A DNA stretch of 64,000 nt from Coliplasma sp045538555 (GCA_045538555.1 JAZSRP010000036.1:15633-79632), one strand, 5' to 3'; positions 26,861 to 36,410 are shown, counted from the first letter of the stretch. Made by a program: numbers and translations. The notes: generated by a model not told the origin, from the sequence alone.

Positions 26861-27824
26861 CACAATCATTTCTTATATCTCCGCCGCCATTATTCAAGGT
26901 ATTCCCCTGCTCTACGGTGCAACGGGCGAGATTCTCACCGAAAAATCCGGCAACCTCAATCTGGGTATCCCCGGGATCATGTACATGGGCGGCATCTCGG
27001 GCGTTGTGGGCGCATATATCTACGAGTTTTACGTTCCCGAGCCCCAAACATGGCTCTTGATCCTCATACCTTTGCTCTCATCTCTTTTGGGTGCGGCTCT
27101 GTTGTCATTGATATACTGCTTCCTCACCGTCACACTGAAAGCAAACCAAAACGTAACCGGTCTTGCTCTCACCACACTTGGTGTCGGAATCGGAAACTTC
27201 TTTGGCGGCTCTCTGGTGGGTCTTTTGGGCGGTAGCGGATCCATTGCACTTCCCAAAACCGCTGAGGTCTACAAAACCACGTTTCCTTTTATGAAGCATT
27301 TTGGCGACCTTGCTCATACAGGATTTTTGCTCTATCTGGCAATCATCATTGCAATCATTGCCGCATGGTTTCTCAAGCACACCCGCCGCGGGCTCAACCT
27401 CCGTGCCGTGGGTGAAAATCCCGCAACCGCTGATGCGGCAGGTATCAACGTTTCTCTTTACAAATACGCTTCTACCTGTATCGGTGGCGCTATTGCCGGA
27501 CTGGGCGGTCTGTATTTTGTAATGGACTATACGGGCGGAAGCTGGACAAACAACGGATTTGGCGACAGAGGATGGCTGGCGATTGCAATCGTTATTTTTG
27601 CTCTGTGGAAGCCCAACCAAGCAGTTCTCAGTTCTATTGTGTTTGGCGGTCTCTACATTGCATGCGTCAAAATTGACGGTCTTACCGCCAGCGACAAGGA
27701 GCTCATCAAAATGCTGCCCTACATTGTTACCATTCTGGTGCTGATCTTTGTCAGCATTCGCAGAAAACGTGAGAATCAGCCCCCTGAATCTCTGGGTCAG
27801 TCCTATTTTAGAGAAGAACGATAA
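26853..27824 (+). CDS. nupQ: Nucleoside ABC importer permease 2
   Basis: A 323-residue permease paired with the preceding one. The N-terminus contains the YGATGEILTEKSGNLNLGIPG signature region of BMP-linked permeases, split here into YGATGEILTEK and NLNLGIPG; GENPATADAAGIN marks the cytoplasmic coupling helix. The ATG overlaps the upstream stop by 8 nt, with GGAGG ahead. A strong terminator follows. Confidence 0.93.
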   Translation: MLDTIISYISAAIIQGIPLLYGATGEILTEKSGNLNLGIPGIMYMGGISGVVGAYIYEFYVPEPQTWLLILIPLLSSLLGAALLSLIYCFLTVTLKANQNVTGLALTTLGVGIGNFFGGSLVGLLGGSGSIALPKTAEVYKTTFPFMKHFGDLAHTGFLLYLAIIIAIIAAWFLKHTRRGLNLRAVGENPATADAAGINVSLYKYASTCIGGAIAGLGGLYFVMDYTGGSWTNNGFGDRGWLAIAIVIFALWKPNQAVLSSIVFGGLYIACVKIDGLTASDKELIKMLPYIVTILVLIFVSIRRKRENQPPESLGQSYFREER

Positions 27825-27844
27825 AATTTTTTCAACAACAAAAA

Positions 27845-27868
27845 AGCCACCCGCAGGTGGCTTTTTTT
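27845..27868. terminator. Bidirectional terminator
   Basis: A 7-bp stem AGCCACC / GGTGGCT with a CGCA loop, flanked by A and T tracts on both sides. It ends the nucleoside importer operon (plus) and the solute-binding protein gene (minus). Confidence 0.92.
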
Positions 27869-27886
27869 ATTGTTTTTATTGCCTTT

Positions 27887-29371
27887 TTATCCGGCTTGTT
27901 GCGCCTTGAGAGCATCCAGCAGCTCATCAATACTGCTCTGGTATGCCGATTCACGCTGCTCAAAGTGGGATATAATGGTATTGTTTTTGCTCATTATCAA
28001 CTGAGTGTAGAAATAGAGCATTCCGCTTTTGCCACCGTCAGAGAAATTGAAGATGACACCAAGGTCGTAGGTTCTGTTGCGGAAAATGATGTCCAGCATC
28101 TCGGAAGAATCATCGTCCTGAAGACGCTTGAGGTTGAGGGTACGGTCATAATACTCGGTGGTGACCATTTCTTTTCCGTAATACGCCATTGCCTCCAAAG
28201 CATAGCAGGTGGCATCCAAAAGCTCAGGGTCACTGTTGCTCTTGGGGACAGAAATGGTTGAGCAGTGATAAATGTTGATGGAAGTAGTGTACTGCTCCTG
28301 GTTTTCATCGCGCTTAGGAAGCGGCAAAATACCGTAGTGTATCTCTGCATTTCTCAATGCATCTGAAGAAACGGTAGATATGGTGCCGGGCATAAACAGT
28401 GCATTTCCATAAGTAAAGATCGCCATCTTATCGCCGTAAACACCGGAGTCCCATGGGCCAAAATGGTCTGCAACACCGACGTTGGAGGTATCAAGAAGAA
28501 TGTCGAAAACTTTTCCAAAGGTGTTTATGTTTTCTTCCTCTTTGATACGCATGACAATGTCATCACCTCTGTTGACAACTGTCTTCTGACCGCAGCCAAG
28601 CATAAATGCCACTGTATCAAGAGTATCGACAACCATGCCCCATCTGTCTCCTACATCAGGGTCAAACGACATCTGTGAGCCGTGCATAAAACCGGTCTCT
28701 TTGATCATGCCGTACATGGTATCAAGATTCCATCTGTTGTCACGAACCAAAGTGTAGGGATCCTCAAACCCCAGTGTTTCCACAAGGTCCTTGTTGAAAT
28801 ACATTGCCCAGGTATACTCGTCATCAGTAACAATAATATCACCTGCAAGGAACCAGAGCTGATTGTTGATGGTCAGATCACGGACCGCAGACTGATCCCA
28901 CCACTCTTTTGAGGTATCAATATAATTGAGCTGATTGTAGTCGTACAATATGCCCTCAACGCCAAGTGTTGCCATGTAAGAAATGGGCTGGCACACCGCC
29001 TGATATGCACCGAGATCCGTCTGAAAATCCTCACGGACGGCATTTGTGAGCTCCTCAAAATCCGTGATAAGCTCAACCTCGATGGTCAATCCGTAATTTT
29101 CTTTTATGTACTGGTTACGTTCGTAAAAAGCATTCTCCACCGGCTCACTGCTTGCCTCTGCAGCGGCAATCTCACATGTGCCGTATGCTTTTGAATCACT
29201 GGCAAGTATTGTGATAGTTTTGTTCCAAACCTTGGGTTCAAGAGGGAATCCCTCGTCATTGCCTGACACGGGCGGAGCGCTGCTCTCTTCATCTTCACCG
29301 CAGGAGGCAAGTACCATGGGCATGAGGGATATTGCAATCAAAAGCAAAAATGCAACAATTCTTTTTGTCAT
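27887..29371 (-). CDS. Orphan extracellular solute-binding lipoprotein
   Basis: A 494-residue ABC-type binding lipoprotein. The signal peptide ends with the lipobox LASC (cysteine near residue 24), followed by an acidic/serine linker (GEDEESSAPP). The mature sequence has the layout of family 1 sugar or oligosaccharide-binding proteins (EIAAAEASSEP near the N-terminus, WDQSAVRDLTINNQLWFLAGD, and MAIFTYGNALFMPGTIS). No permease or ATPase is adjacent, and the gene is monocistronic with its own promoter and terminator, so the cognate transporter must be elsewhere. The ligand is unknown. Confidence 0.85.
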   Translation of the reverse strand: MTKRIVAFLLLIAISLMPMVLASCGEDEESSAPPVSGNDEGFPLEPKVWNKTITILASDSKAYGTCEIAAAEASSEPVENAFYERNQYIKENYGLTIEVELITDFEELTNAVREDFQTDLGAYQAVCQPISYMATLGVEGILYDYNQLNYIDTSKEWWDQSAVRDLTINNQLWFLAGDIIVTDDEYTWAMYFNKDLVETLGFEDPYTLVRDNRWNLDTMYGMIKETGFMHGSQMSFDPDVGDRWGMVVDTLDTVAFMLGCGQKTVVNRGDDIVMRIKEEENINTFGKVFDILLDTSNVGVADHFGPWDSGVYGDKMAIFTYGNALFMPGTISTVSSDALRNAEIHYGILPLPKRDENQEQYTTSINIYHCSTISVPKSNSDPELLDATCYALEAMAYYGKEMVTTEYYDRTLNLKRLQDDDSSEMLDIIFRNRTYDLGVIFNFSDGGKSGMLYFYTQLIMSKNNTIISHFEQRESAYQSSIDELLDALKAQQAG

Positions 29372-29418
29372 ACTCTGTACCTCTTTTTTGTATTATATCA
29401 ACCACCTGATACAAAATA

Positions 29419-29447
29419 ATTATACACAAGCAACGCAATTTTGTCAA
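29419..29447 (-). promoter_or_regulatory. Consensus sigma-A promoter of the orphan binding protein
   Basis: TTGACA (29447-29442) and TATAAT (29424-29419) with exactly 17 nt between them on the minus strand: a perfect consensus, predicting strong expression. Confidence 0.92.
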
Positions 29448-29550
29448 CAGTGACCAAATGATATAAAGCTGTTTTTTATTTTTTTAAATTATTTTTGGAG
29501 TTGTTCAAAAGATTTTTTGAAAATTTTTTAAAAAACAGCATGCTTTTTTG

Positions 29551-29579
29551 TTGAAATTCCCTGTTTTGTGTGCTACACT
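29551..29579 (+). promoter_or_regulatory. Extended -10 promoter of the PH-domain gene
   Basis: TTGAAA (29551-29556), 17 nt, TACACT (29574-29579), with TGC directly before the -10 box as an extended -10. Confidence 0.8.
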
Positions 29580-29613
29580 GATAAAAACAAATAATTTTTG
29601 TTCGGAGGATGGC

Positions 29614-29991
29614 ATGGCAGAAAGAAATATTTTGTGGAAAGATAAAAAGCGTCCTGTTTTTGGGCTTCCCGTCAGCTTTACCAGATATTCGGTGACAAAT
29701 GAAAAGCTCTACGTAGACACAGGATTTTTATCCCGCAACGAGGAGGAGATCCGTCTCTACCGTATTCTTGACCTTACCCTCAAGCGCCCCTTCTGGCAAC
29801 GTATATTTGGTGTAGGCACCATCCACTGCTGCACTGCAGACAAGTCAACACCCGAGTTTGACATCAAAAAAATCAAAAATCCTACAAAAATCAAGGACAT
29901 GCTGTCCGATATGGTTGAACAACAACGTGAACAAAAGAGGGTTTCGTCACGCGAGTTCTTTGGTGACGATGATTTTGACGAGCATCCTTGA
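29614..29991 (+). CDS. Bacterial PH-domain protein (bPH_2/DUF304 type)
   Basis: A small 125-residue soluble protein made of one bacterial pleckstrin-homology-like domain: YSVTNEKLYVDTGFLSRNEEEIRLYRILDL is the recognisable strand pattern (starting near residue 25), followed by FWQRIFGVGTI and a C-terminal helix. Unlike most family members it lacks membrane helices. GGAGG lies 5 nt before the ATG. Function is unknown; it sits upstream of the sigma-F operon but has its own promoter. Confidence 0.8.
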   Translation: MAERNILWKDKKRPVFGLPVSFTRYSVTNEKLYVDTGFLSRNEEEIRLYRILDLTLKRPFWQRIFGVGTIHCCTADKSTPEFDIKKIKNPTKIKDMLSDMVEQQREQKRVSSREFFGDDDFDEHP

Positions 29992-30110
29992 AATATTATT
30001 CAGCAACAAAAACGAGACATTGTTTGTTTCGTTTTTTGTTTTTTGTTCCGCAATGCGACAAATTATGCATATTTACAATGCTAAAATGCAAGCGGAAAGG
30101 ATGAAATTAT

Positions 30111-30425
30111 ATGGAAATTAAATGTGAAAAAAATGGCGAATCTCTTGTAGCTTTTGTTATCGGTGAGGTTGATCATCACAACGCAAAAAACGCAAGGGAG
30201 ATTTTGGACTCCGCAATTGAACGTGAGCAGCCCGAATTTTTTTGGCTGGATCTGTCAAGGGTGACTTTTTGTGATTCCTCCGGACTGGGACTGGTGATGG
30301 GAAGAATGAAAAAATGCGCTTCTGCGGGGAGCAAAATGGCTATCCGTAACCCCTCCCCTGCGGCAGAAAATATTCTTGTTATTGCAGGAATGGACAAAAT
30401 ACTGAAAATCGAAAGAGGACAATGA
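30111..30425 (+). CDS. spoIIAA: Anti-sigma F factor antagonist SpoIIAA
   Basis: A 104-residue STAS-domain protein. When dephosphorylated it binds SpoIIAB and frees sigma F in the forespore. The phosphorylatable serine lies in FCDSSGLGLVMGR, with the family LDLSRVTF strand before it. It starts the canonical spoIIAA-spoIIAB-sigF operon and is one base from spoIIAB. This shows the organism is an endospore former or a close descendant of one. Confidence 0.95.
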   Translation: MEIKCEKNGESLVAFVIGEVDHHNAKNAREILDSAIEREQPEFFWLDLSRVTFCDSSGLGLVMGRMKKCASAGSKMAIRNPSPAAENILVIAGMDKILKIERGQ

Positions 30426-30426
30426 A

Positions 30427-30873
30427 ATGGCGGACAAGATTATCAACAACATGAAATGTGTATTCTCGGCAAAAAGCGTCAACGAAAGCTTTGGACGAAT
30501 GTGTGTTGCCGCTTTTTGCGCTCAATGCGATCCCACAGTGGCAACTATTGCAGATATAAAAACCGTGGTCAGCGAGGCGGTGACAAACTGCATCGTACAC
30601 GCCTACGGCGGGCGGGAGGACAGAGACAGTTGCCAGGTCTATATTTCCTGTACTTTGTATGACAGCGGGCGGATGGTAATAAAAATCAGAGACAAAGGCA
30701 GAGGCATCAAGGATGTCAAAGCAGCAATGGAACCGCTTTTTACTACTGATACCGAGGGCGAGCGAAGCGGGATGGGATTTTCGGTAATGAAGGCATTTTG
30801 TGATAAGATCAGAGTGTCTTCCACTCTTGGAAAGGGCACAACGGTCACCCTTGAAAAGAAGGTCACTGCATAA
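30427..30873 (+). CDS. spoIIAB: Anti-sigma F factor / serine kinase SpoIIAB
   Basis: A GHKL-fold kinase of 148 residues that holds sigma F inactive and phosphorylates SpoIIAA. The N-box (EAVTNCIVHAY), G1 (RDKGRGI) and G2 (ERSGMGFSVM) ATP-binding motifs are intact. Its stop overlaps the sigF start (TAATG). Confidence 0.96.
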   Translation: MADKIINNMKCVFSAKSVNESFGRMCVAAFCAQCDPTVATIADIKTVVSEAVTNCIVHAYGGREDRDSCQVYISCTLYDSGRMVIKIRDKGRGIKDVKAAMEPLFTTDTEGERSGMGFSVMKAFCDKIRVSSTLGKGTTVTLEKKVTA

Positions 30874-31571
30874 TGACAAAAGAGCAATCGAAGCTCATTG
30901 CGGCCGCACAGGAGGGCGACAAAAGAGCAATGTCTCTGCTTGTGGAACGCAACACAGGGCTTGTAAGATCGGTTGCAGTGCGTTTTTTGAACAGAGGTGT
31001 GGAGTTTGAGGACCTGTGTCAACTGGGACACATGGGAATGCTGAAAGCCATCAAGAACTTTGATCTGTCCCATGGCACGGAGTTTTCTACTTATGCTGTT
31101 CCGCTCATCATGGGTGAGATAAAACGTTTTTTGCGAGACGACGGTTGCCTGAAGGTAAGCCGTGAGCTAAAACAAAAAAATGCTTTTTTGCTCAAAAAGC
31201 GTGAAGAATACATACAGCTTCACGGTGTCGAACCAAAGCTGAGCCAACTGAGCCAATTGTGCGGAATGACGGAGGAAGAAGCCGCAGAATGTCTTTGTGC
31301 AGGGGCCGCAGTTGTGTCCATACACGAGCAGATAGGTGAAAAAACGCTGGAAGACACGCTGGGGGAGGACAGTATTCCTGCCGTAAACGAAAAAATCGCT
31401 CTCATGCAGGCCATCGACCTTTTGGAAAAGCCGGACAGGCAGATTATATTGCTGCGCTATTTCAAAAATCTGTCCCAAAGCGAGACCGGTCTCCGCCTGG
31501 GGCTGACTCAAGTGACGGTATCCCGAAGAGAGTCAAAGATCCTGCACACACTGCACAATCTGCTGAAATAA
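30873..31571 (+). CDS. sigF: RNA polymerase sigma factor F (early forespore)
   Basis: A 232-residue sigma-70 family factor that directs early forespore transcription. Region 2 is visible as VRFLNRGVEFEDLCQLGHMGM...FDLSHGTEFSTYAVPLIMGEI, region 3 as EPKLSQLSQLCGMTEEE, and region 4 as the helix-turn-helix NLSQSETGLRLGLTQVTVSR. Region 1.1 is absent, as usual for sporulation sigma factors. Last gene of the operon. Confidence 0.96.
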   Translation: MTKEQSKLIAAAQEGDKRAMSLLVERNTGLVRSVAVRFLNRGVEFEDLCQLGHMGMLKAIKNFDLSHGTEFSTYAVPLIMGEIKRFLRDDGCLKVSRELKQKNAFLLKKREEYIQLHGVEPKLSQLSQLCGMTEEEAAECLCAGAAVVSIHEQIGEKTLEDTLGEDSIPAVNEKIALMQAIDLLEKPDRQIILLRYFKNLSQSETGLRLGLTQVTVSRRESKILHTLHNLLK

Positions 31572-31573
31572 AA

Positions 31574-31607
31574 AAGCCGAAGCGTTTTTTTGAACTTCGG
31601 CTTTTTG
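31574..31607. terminator. Bidirectional terminator between sigF and rarA
   Basis: A 9-bp stem AAGCCGAAG / CTTCGGCTT with a 12-nt loop, an A tract on one side and a T tract on the other, between convergent genes. Confidence 0.9.
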
Positions 31608-32846
31608 TTATTTTTTTGCATTGGATTCCAAATACTCGTGATACTCTCGGGCAGCACGCTCGGTTTTGTTGTCGCCGTAATGATAGAACTTCTCGTTTTT
31701 CAGATCATCAGGCAAATATTGCTGAATGCAATAATGATTTGGATAATCGTGAGGGTATCTGTACCCTCCTGTACTTCCCGGACGGTGCTGGTCTCTCAGA
31801 TGATCCGGTACCTGAGCGCCTCTGCCCGCCTGTATGACCTCTTTTGCTCTTGCATAAGCCATGTACGCCGAGTTTGATTTTGGCGCAGTGGCGAGAAGAA
31901 TGACTGCGTCAGAGAGCGGCAGAACTGCCTCGGGAAGCCCCACCGACACTGCGATGTCCACACATGATTTTACAATGCTGATTGCCTGAGGGTAAGCAAG
32001 TCCAACGTCCTCGCACGCCATCACCATCAGCCGTCTGCAGGCGCTGATCAGGTCGCCGCCCTCCAGAACTCTCGCCAAATAAAATACTGCTGCGTCGGGA
32101 TCCGAACCGCGAACGGATTTTTGAAGTCCGCTCAACAAATCATAGTGTGAGTCACCATCACGGTCAAATCGGATACCACTCCTCTGTGACAACTCCTTTG
32201 CCAATTCCTCGGACAGCTCATCAGAGCTTGCAAAATACACATTCTCCAGTGTTCCGATTGCTTTTCTCACATCTCCTCCGCAGGAGCGGGCAATTGCTGA
32301 CAGAACGGCATCAGAACATTTTTTTTGCATTCCGCTGTCGTTGTCACAGATCTCAAATGCACGCCTGAGCACGGGAACCAGCTCTTGATCCTCAATGGGT
32401 TTGAACTCAAACACGCTGGAACGGGACAAAAGAGCCGGATACAGGGAAAAATAAGGGTTTTCCGTGGTGGAACAGATGAGGGTCACCCTGCCGTCCTCCA
32501 CGTACTCCAGCAATGATTGCTGTTGTTTCTTGTTGAAATACTGGATCTCGTCAATATACAAAATTATACCGTCTGCACTCATCAGCGAGTGAGAAGAAGA
32601 CAAAATATCTTTCAACTCCGACAGAGCGGCAACGGTGGCGTTGATCTTGTGAAATTCTTTTCCGTAGCTTTTGGCAATAATATCGGCAACGGTGGTTTTT
32701 CCCGTGCCGGGTGGTCCAAAAAACACAAGCGAGGGCAAATGTCCGCTCTCGATGATCCTGCGGAAAGGAGCGCCTTTTGCCAATAGGTGCTTTTGTCCCG
32801 CAACCTCATCAAAACTCTTTGGTCTTACCTTATCCGCAAGGGGCAT
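31608..32846 (-). CDS. rarA: Replication-associated recombination protein A (RarA/MgsA)
   Basis: A clamp-loader-like AAA+ ATPase that acts at stalled forks. It has 412 residues: MPLADKVRPKSFDEVAGQKH at the start, Walker A FFGPPGTGKTT, Walker B IILYIDEIQYF, sensor 1 ICSTTENP, and the C-terminal tetramerisation domain with YRYPHDYP. The ATG at 32846 is chosen because GAGGTG lies 6 nt before it; an in-frame GTG three codons upstream overlaps that site. Confidence 0.95.
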   Translation of the reverse strand: MPLADKVRPKSFDEVAGQKHLLAKGAPFRRIIESGHLPSLVFFGPPGTGKTTVADIIAKSYGKEFHKINATVAALSELKDILSSSHSLMSADGIILYIDEIQYFNKKQQQSLLEYVEDGRVTLICSTTENPYFSLYPALLSRSSVFEFKPIEDQELVPVLRRAFEICDNDSGMQKKCSDAVLSAIARSCGGDVRKAIGTLENVYFASSDELSEELAKELSQRSGIRFDRDGDSHYDLLSGLQKSVRGSDPDAAVFYLARVLEGGDLISACRRLMVMACEDVGLAYPQAISIVKSCVDIAVSVGLPEAVLPLSDAVILLATAPKSNSAYMAYARAKEVIQAGRGAQVPDHLRDQHRPGSTGGYRYPHDYPNHYCIQQYLPDDLKNEKFYHYGDNKTERAAREYHEYLESNAKK

Positions 32847-32876
32847 TTTCCTCACCTCTTTTGTGTTTTTTGGGGA

Positions 32877-33686
32877 TCATTTTTTCTTTTTGCTCTTTGA
32901 TTTGGAGGTTGCGTCGGGATAATAGGAATCGTCGCCGTCGTTTTCCTTGTCTTCCATATCAAGGATCTCCTGTGTCTCGGGCTTTTTTCGGAAGCTGAAC
33001 TTGGGCTCTTGATTGTTGAACAAACGGTAGATGTTTTTGCGGTGCATATAGATAACGATTATTCCCACAAACATGGCAAACATCATCACCCACATCTCGG
33101 GGCTGTTTCCCGTGCGTAGCTTTGATGCATAATAAACGGCCGCGGGATAGGTAAACGCCGCCATGATGGACGACAGCGAGACGTATTTTGTAAACACAAG
33201 GACGATGGCAAATACAACAAGCAAAACAAGGCAGATCATTGGATCAATGACCAGAATCATTGTGGCAGCCGTAAGCACGCCCTTGCCTCCCTTAAATCTG
33301 TAAAAAACGGGGAAAATGTGGCCGATCATACAAAACAGGCCGGCAATATAGGCACCGGTGTGTCCCACGAGCAAAATACCCACAAGCACAGATACCACCT
33401 GCTTGAGCACGTCGCCCAGCAGAGTCAGTCCCGCACCGCCCTTGCCGTACACTCTCATCATGTTTGTCAACCCGGCATTTCCGCTACCGTGGCGTCGTAT
33501 GTCATCGTTGAACTTGAGTTTTGACACAATAATTGCGGCATTGAGAGACCCAAGCATATACGGGATGATTGCCGCCAACGCAAAGGAAACGATAACGATG
33601 GCCGCAGAAAGCGCGCCCTGTGTTCTGTCCGCAAGGCGGAGCAATACACCAAACATGCCGGGGATATATTTCATGAGATAAATCAT
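32877..33686 (-). CDS. plsY: Acyl-phosphate:glycerol-3-phosphate acyltransferase PlsY
   Basis: A membrane acyltransferase that makes lysophosphatidate from acyl-phosphate and glycerol-3-phosphate. PlsY motifs are intact: GSLNAAIIVSK, HGSGNAGLTN and GHIFPVFYRFKGGKGV. About six to seven membrane segments fill residues 20-210. The remaining 60 residues are a hydrophilic, acidic then lysine-rich tail (TSKSKSKKKK), which is longer than in typical PlsY (about 200 residues). The ATG at 33686 follows the der stop by one base. Confidence 0.93.
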   Translation of the reverse strand: MIYLMKYIPGMFGVLLRLADRTQGALSAAIVIVSFALAAIIPYMLGSLNAAIIVSKLKFNDDIRRHGSGNAGLTNMMRVYGKGGAGLTLLGDVLKQVVSVLVGILLVGHTGAYIAGLFCMIGHIFPVFYRFKGGKGVLTAATMILVIDPMICLVLLVVFAIVLVFTKYVSLSSIMAAFTYPAAVYYASKLRTGNSPEMWVMMFAMFVGIIVIYMHRKNIYRLFNNQEPKFSFRKKPETQEILDMEDKENDGDDSYYPDATSKSKSKKKK

Positions 33687-33687
33687 A

Positions 33688-35025
33688 TTACACCTCGCCG
33701 GGGTTTTCACCCTTTTGCTTGATCACCAGACGGATGGGAGTTCCGCCAAAGTCAAACTGCTCACGCAGGCAGTTTTCGATATATCTTTGGTAGGAAAAAT
33801 GGAACAGCTCTGCGGAATTGCAGAACAGCACAAAGGTGGGAGGGCACACTCCCGTCTGGGTCATATAATAGATACGCAATCTCCTGCCCTTGTCGGAGGG
33901 GGGCTGGACTCTTGCCGTAACGTTTGACAAAAAATCATTGAGCAGACCTGTGGTGATACGTCGGTTTGCGTTTGCGTAGCACTCATTGATCATGGGATAA
34001 AGCTTGTCGATACGCTGACCCGTTTTTGCGGATACAAAGGCGGTTTTTGCATACCGCATATACCCAAGAGCTTCTTTTACGTCCATTGTAAATTTGTTTA
34101 CCGAGTCGTTGTCCTTGTTTTCGTAGATATCCCACTTGTTCACCACAACAATGCTTGCCTTGCCTGCATTGTGTGCAAGACCCGCTATTCTCTCATCCTG
34201 AGATGTAACACCCTCGTTTGCGTCCACCATGATGAGACAAACATCCGCCTTTTCCACAGCAGCATTTGCACGGATGACCGAGAATTTTTCTACCCTATCC
34301 TCAATCTTTGCATTGCGGCGTATTCCGGCGGTGTCTATAAACACGTAGTTGCCGTGCTGATTGGAAACATAAGTGTCGATAGAATCTCTTGTGGTACCGG
34401 GAATATCGGAAACGATAACACGCTCCTCGCCGCTGATCCTATTGACAATGGAGCTTTTTCCCGCATTGGGCTTGCCGATAACAGCAACACGGATTGCATC
34501 ACCGTCATCTGACTCAGCTTCATTCTCGGGCAGGAGCTCAACCACCTGATCCAGCACATCCCCTGTTCCTGTTCCGTGAACGGATGACAGCGGAATCACG
34601 TACTCAAACCCGAGCTCATAAAATTCATAAAACCCTGCAGGAACATCGCCTATGGTATCCACCTTGTTTACCGCAACAACGATGGGCTTGCGGCTCTTTT
34701 TCAGCATTGATGCGATCTCACGGTCTGCAGCTGTGACTCCTGTGGAAAGCTCTGTCATAAATACAATAACGTCTGCAGAGCCGATTGCGATCAGAGCTTG
34801 CTCCCTCATCTGCTTTAGGATGGTGCTTTCTGTGGTGGGTTCTATTCCGCCTGTATCGATAAACAGCATATTACGGCGGTTCCACTCCACGTCACAGTAG
34901 ATTCTGTCACGGGTGACTCCCGGTGTATCCTCAACTATTGAAATACGTTTGCCTGCAATTTTGTTAAAAAACGTGCTTTTGCCCACGTTGGGTCTGCCAA
35001 CTACGGCAACCACACTTTTTGGCAT
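33688..35025 (-). CDS. der: Ribosome-assembly GTPase Der (EngA)
   Basis: A 445-residue double GTPase needed for 50S maturation. Two G domains are in tandem (GRPNVGKST with DTPGVTRD; GKPNAGKSS with DIPGTTRDS), each with an NKxD motif (NKVD, NKWD), followed by the KH-like C-terminal domain. It lies between the PDZ-radical SAM gene and plsY, a common Clostridia neighbourhood. Confidence 0.97.
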   Translation of the reverse strand: MPKSVVAVVGRPNVGKSTFFNKIAGKRISIVEDTPGVTRDRIYCDVEWNRRNMLFIDTGGIEPTTESTILKQMREQALIAIGSADVIVFMTELSTGVTAADREIASMLKKSRKPIVVAVNKVDTIGDVPAGFYEFYELGFEYVIPLSSVHGTGTGDVLDQVVELLPENEAESDDGDAIRVAVIGKPNAGKSSIVNRISGEERVIVSDIPGTTRDSIDTYVSNQHGNYVFIDTAGIRRNAKIEDRVEKFSVIRANAAVEKADVCLIMVDANEGVTSQDERIAGLAHNAGKASIVVVNKWDIYENKDNDSVNKFTMDVKEALGYMRYAKTAFVSAKTGQRIDKLYPMINECYANANRRITTGLLNDFLSNVTARVQPPSDKGRRLRIYYMTQTGVCPPTFVLFCNSAELFHFSYQRYIENCLREQFDFGGTPIRLVIKQKGENPGEV

Positions 35026-35031
35026 AATGCT

Positions 35032-36330
35032 TCACTCCTTATCCGTCATGGATTCACAGAGGGAAAAACCGCCTCTGCCGCACACCGTCACCTTTGTGTT
35101 CAATTCCCGTGAAAGCTGCTCCAGAGATACTCCGTCCAAAAACAGATCTCCCTCGCTGCGAAGCATGTTCTCGGGAATCAGCAGTGCGTCGCCAAGATCA
35201 CGCCCGCTAAGCTGAGCGATAATATCACCGCCCGTGACGAGTCCGCTCACCGTGACGCTTCCGCCAAAAAAGTTGTTTTTCACAGCAACAACGTCAACAG
35301 TCAGCTTTTTGTGCTTTTTCATGGCCATTGCCGCAAGAGAAGTGATAAATGAACAGGACGCCTCCCCTGTTGCAATGGTTATTTTTCTATTATATCCGAT
35401 TTCTTCTTGATTTTCAAGACATTCAACAAATTCATCAGTATCGCTACGTATCATTCCAACACCGTTTTCCAACTGGGGGTAGCCATCATAATACTCTGCT
35501 TCAGGAATACTCTTTCCGCACAGCAAAAAGAACTCGTCCGAAGGAAAAACGATCCGCTCGCCGCGGCCCTCAAGACACTTGTCACCAAAGCTGTCTGCAA
35601 TGCCGATGACCTCCTCTGCCCCCGCCTTGTCAAAAGGCGTGAGAGGATACAACCCCTGTCGGTGGCCCGTCAGTCCGCAAGGCACCAGTGCAATGCTGGC
35701 AATGTTGTTCAGGCCCGTCAGATCTGACAGTGACCGTTTCAGTTCCTCGCCGTCATTGATCCCGCGGCAGAGAACAAGCTGGGCATTGATGGCAATACCC
35801 GCATTGTCAAGACGATATATATACCGAAGGCAATCTCCCGCAAAACGGTTTCCCATCATCTGACAACGCAGGTCGGGGTTGGTGGTGTGAACGGAAATAT
35901 TGACAGGCGAGATACGCATTTTGATAATACGGTCGATATCGTCGTCAGTCAAATTTGTGAGGGTGACGTAGTTTCCCATCAAGAAGGACAGCCGCTCATC
36001 ATCGTCCTTGAAATATATAGTCTCACGCATTCCATGAGGATTTTGGTCGATAAAACAAAAAATACATTTGTTTCTGCATCGCTTTTTCTCATCCATCAGA
36101 TAGGTGGAAAAAGAAAGTCCGATATCATCATAATTTTCATTTTTTATACGGACAGCAATCTCATCCCCACCACGGTCAAGCAGGATCTCCAGCTGAGGAT
36201 CAAACATATAAAAACGATAATCCAACACATCGTTGATGGCGTGACCGTTTATGGATATGAGCTTGTCGCCGCTTTTTATGCCTGACTTTTCGGCAAGGGA
36301 GCGGGAATCCACCGATTCGATGATCACCAT
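35032..36330 (-). CDS. PDZ / radical SAM-like protein, DUF512 family
   Basis: A 432-residue protein conserved upstream of der in Clostridia and classed as a putative radical SAM enzyme. An N-terminal PDZ-like domain (residues 1-60, SLAEKSGIKSGDKLISINGH) precedes a CxxxCxxC cluster (CRNKCIFC, near residue 85) and a TIM-barrel-like middle (VNISVHTTNPDLRCQMM), then the DUF512 region. The reaction is unknown. GGAG lies 8 nt before the ATG. It is transcribed with der and plsY. Confidence 0.9.
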   Translation of the reverse strand: MVIIESVDSRSLAEKSGIKSGDKLISINGHAINDVLDYRFYMFDPQLEILLDRGGDEIAVRIKNENYDDIGLSFSTYLMDEKKRCRNKCIFCFIDQNPHGMRETIYFKDDDERLSFLMGNYVTLTNLTDDDIDRIIKMRISPVNISVHTTNPDLRCQMMGNRFAGDCLRYIYRLDNAGIAINAQLVLCRGINDGEELKRSLSDLTGLNNIASIALVPCGLTGHRQGLYPLTPFDKAGAEEVIGIADSFGDKCLEGRGERIVFPSDEFFLLCGKSIPEAEYYDGYPQLENGVGMIRSDTDEFVECLENQEEIGYNRKITIATGEASCSFITSLAAMAMKKHKKLTVDVVAVKNNFFGGSVTVSGLVTGGDIIAQLSGRDLGDALLIPENMLRSEGDLFLDGVSLEQLSRELNTKVTVCGRGGFSLCESMTDKE

Positions 36331-36367
36331 TTTGGTTTCTCCTTTTTTATCAGGGGGAATTTTTTAC

Positions 36368-36399
36368 AAAAAAGGCGTGTTGCCAAAAAGACAACACGC
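36368..36399 (-). terminator. Terminator after rpmF
   Basis: Minus-strand stem GCGTGTTG / CAACACGC (36399-36375) followed by a T run (36373-36368). It separates yceD-rpmF from the downstream der cluster, although no strong promoter is seen between. Confidence 0.85.
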
Positions 36400-36410
36400 G
36401 GTTTTTGAAG

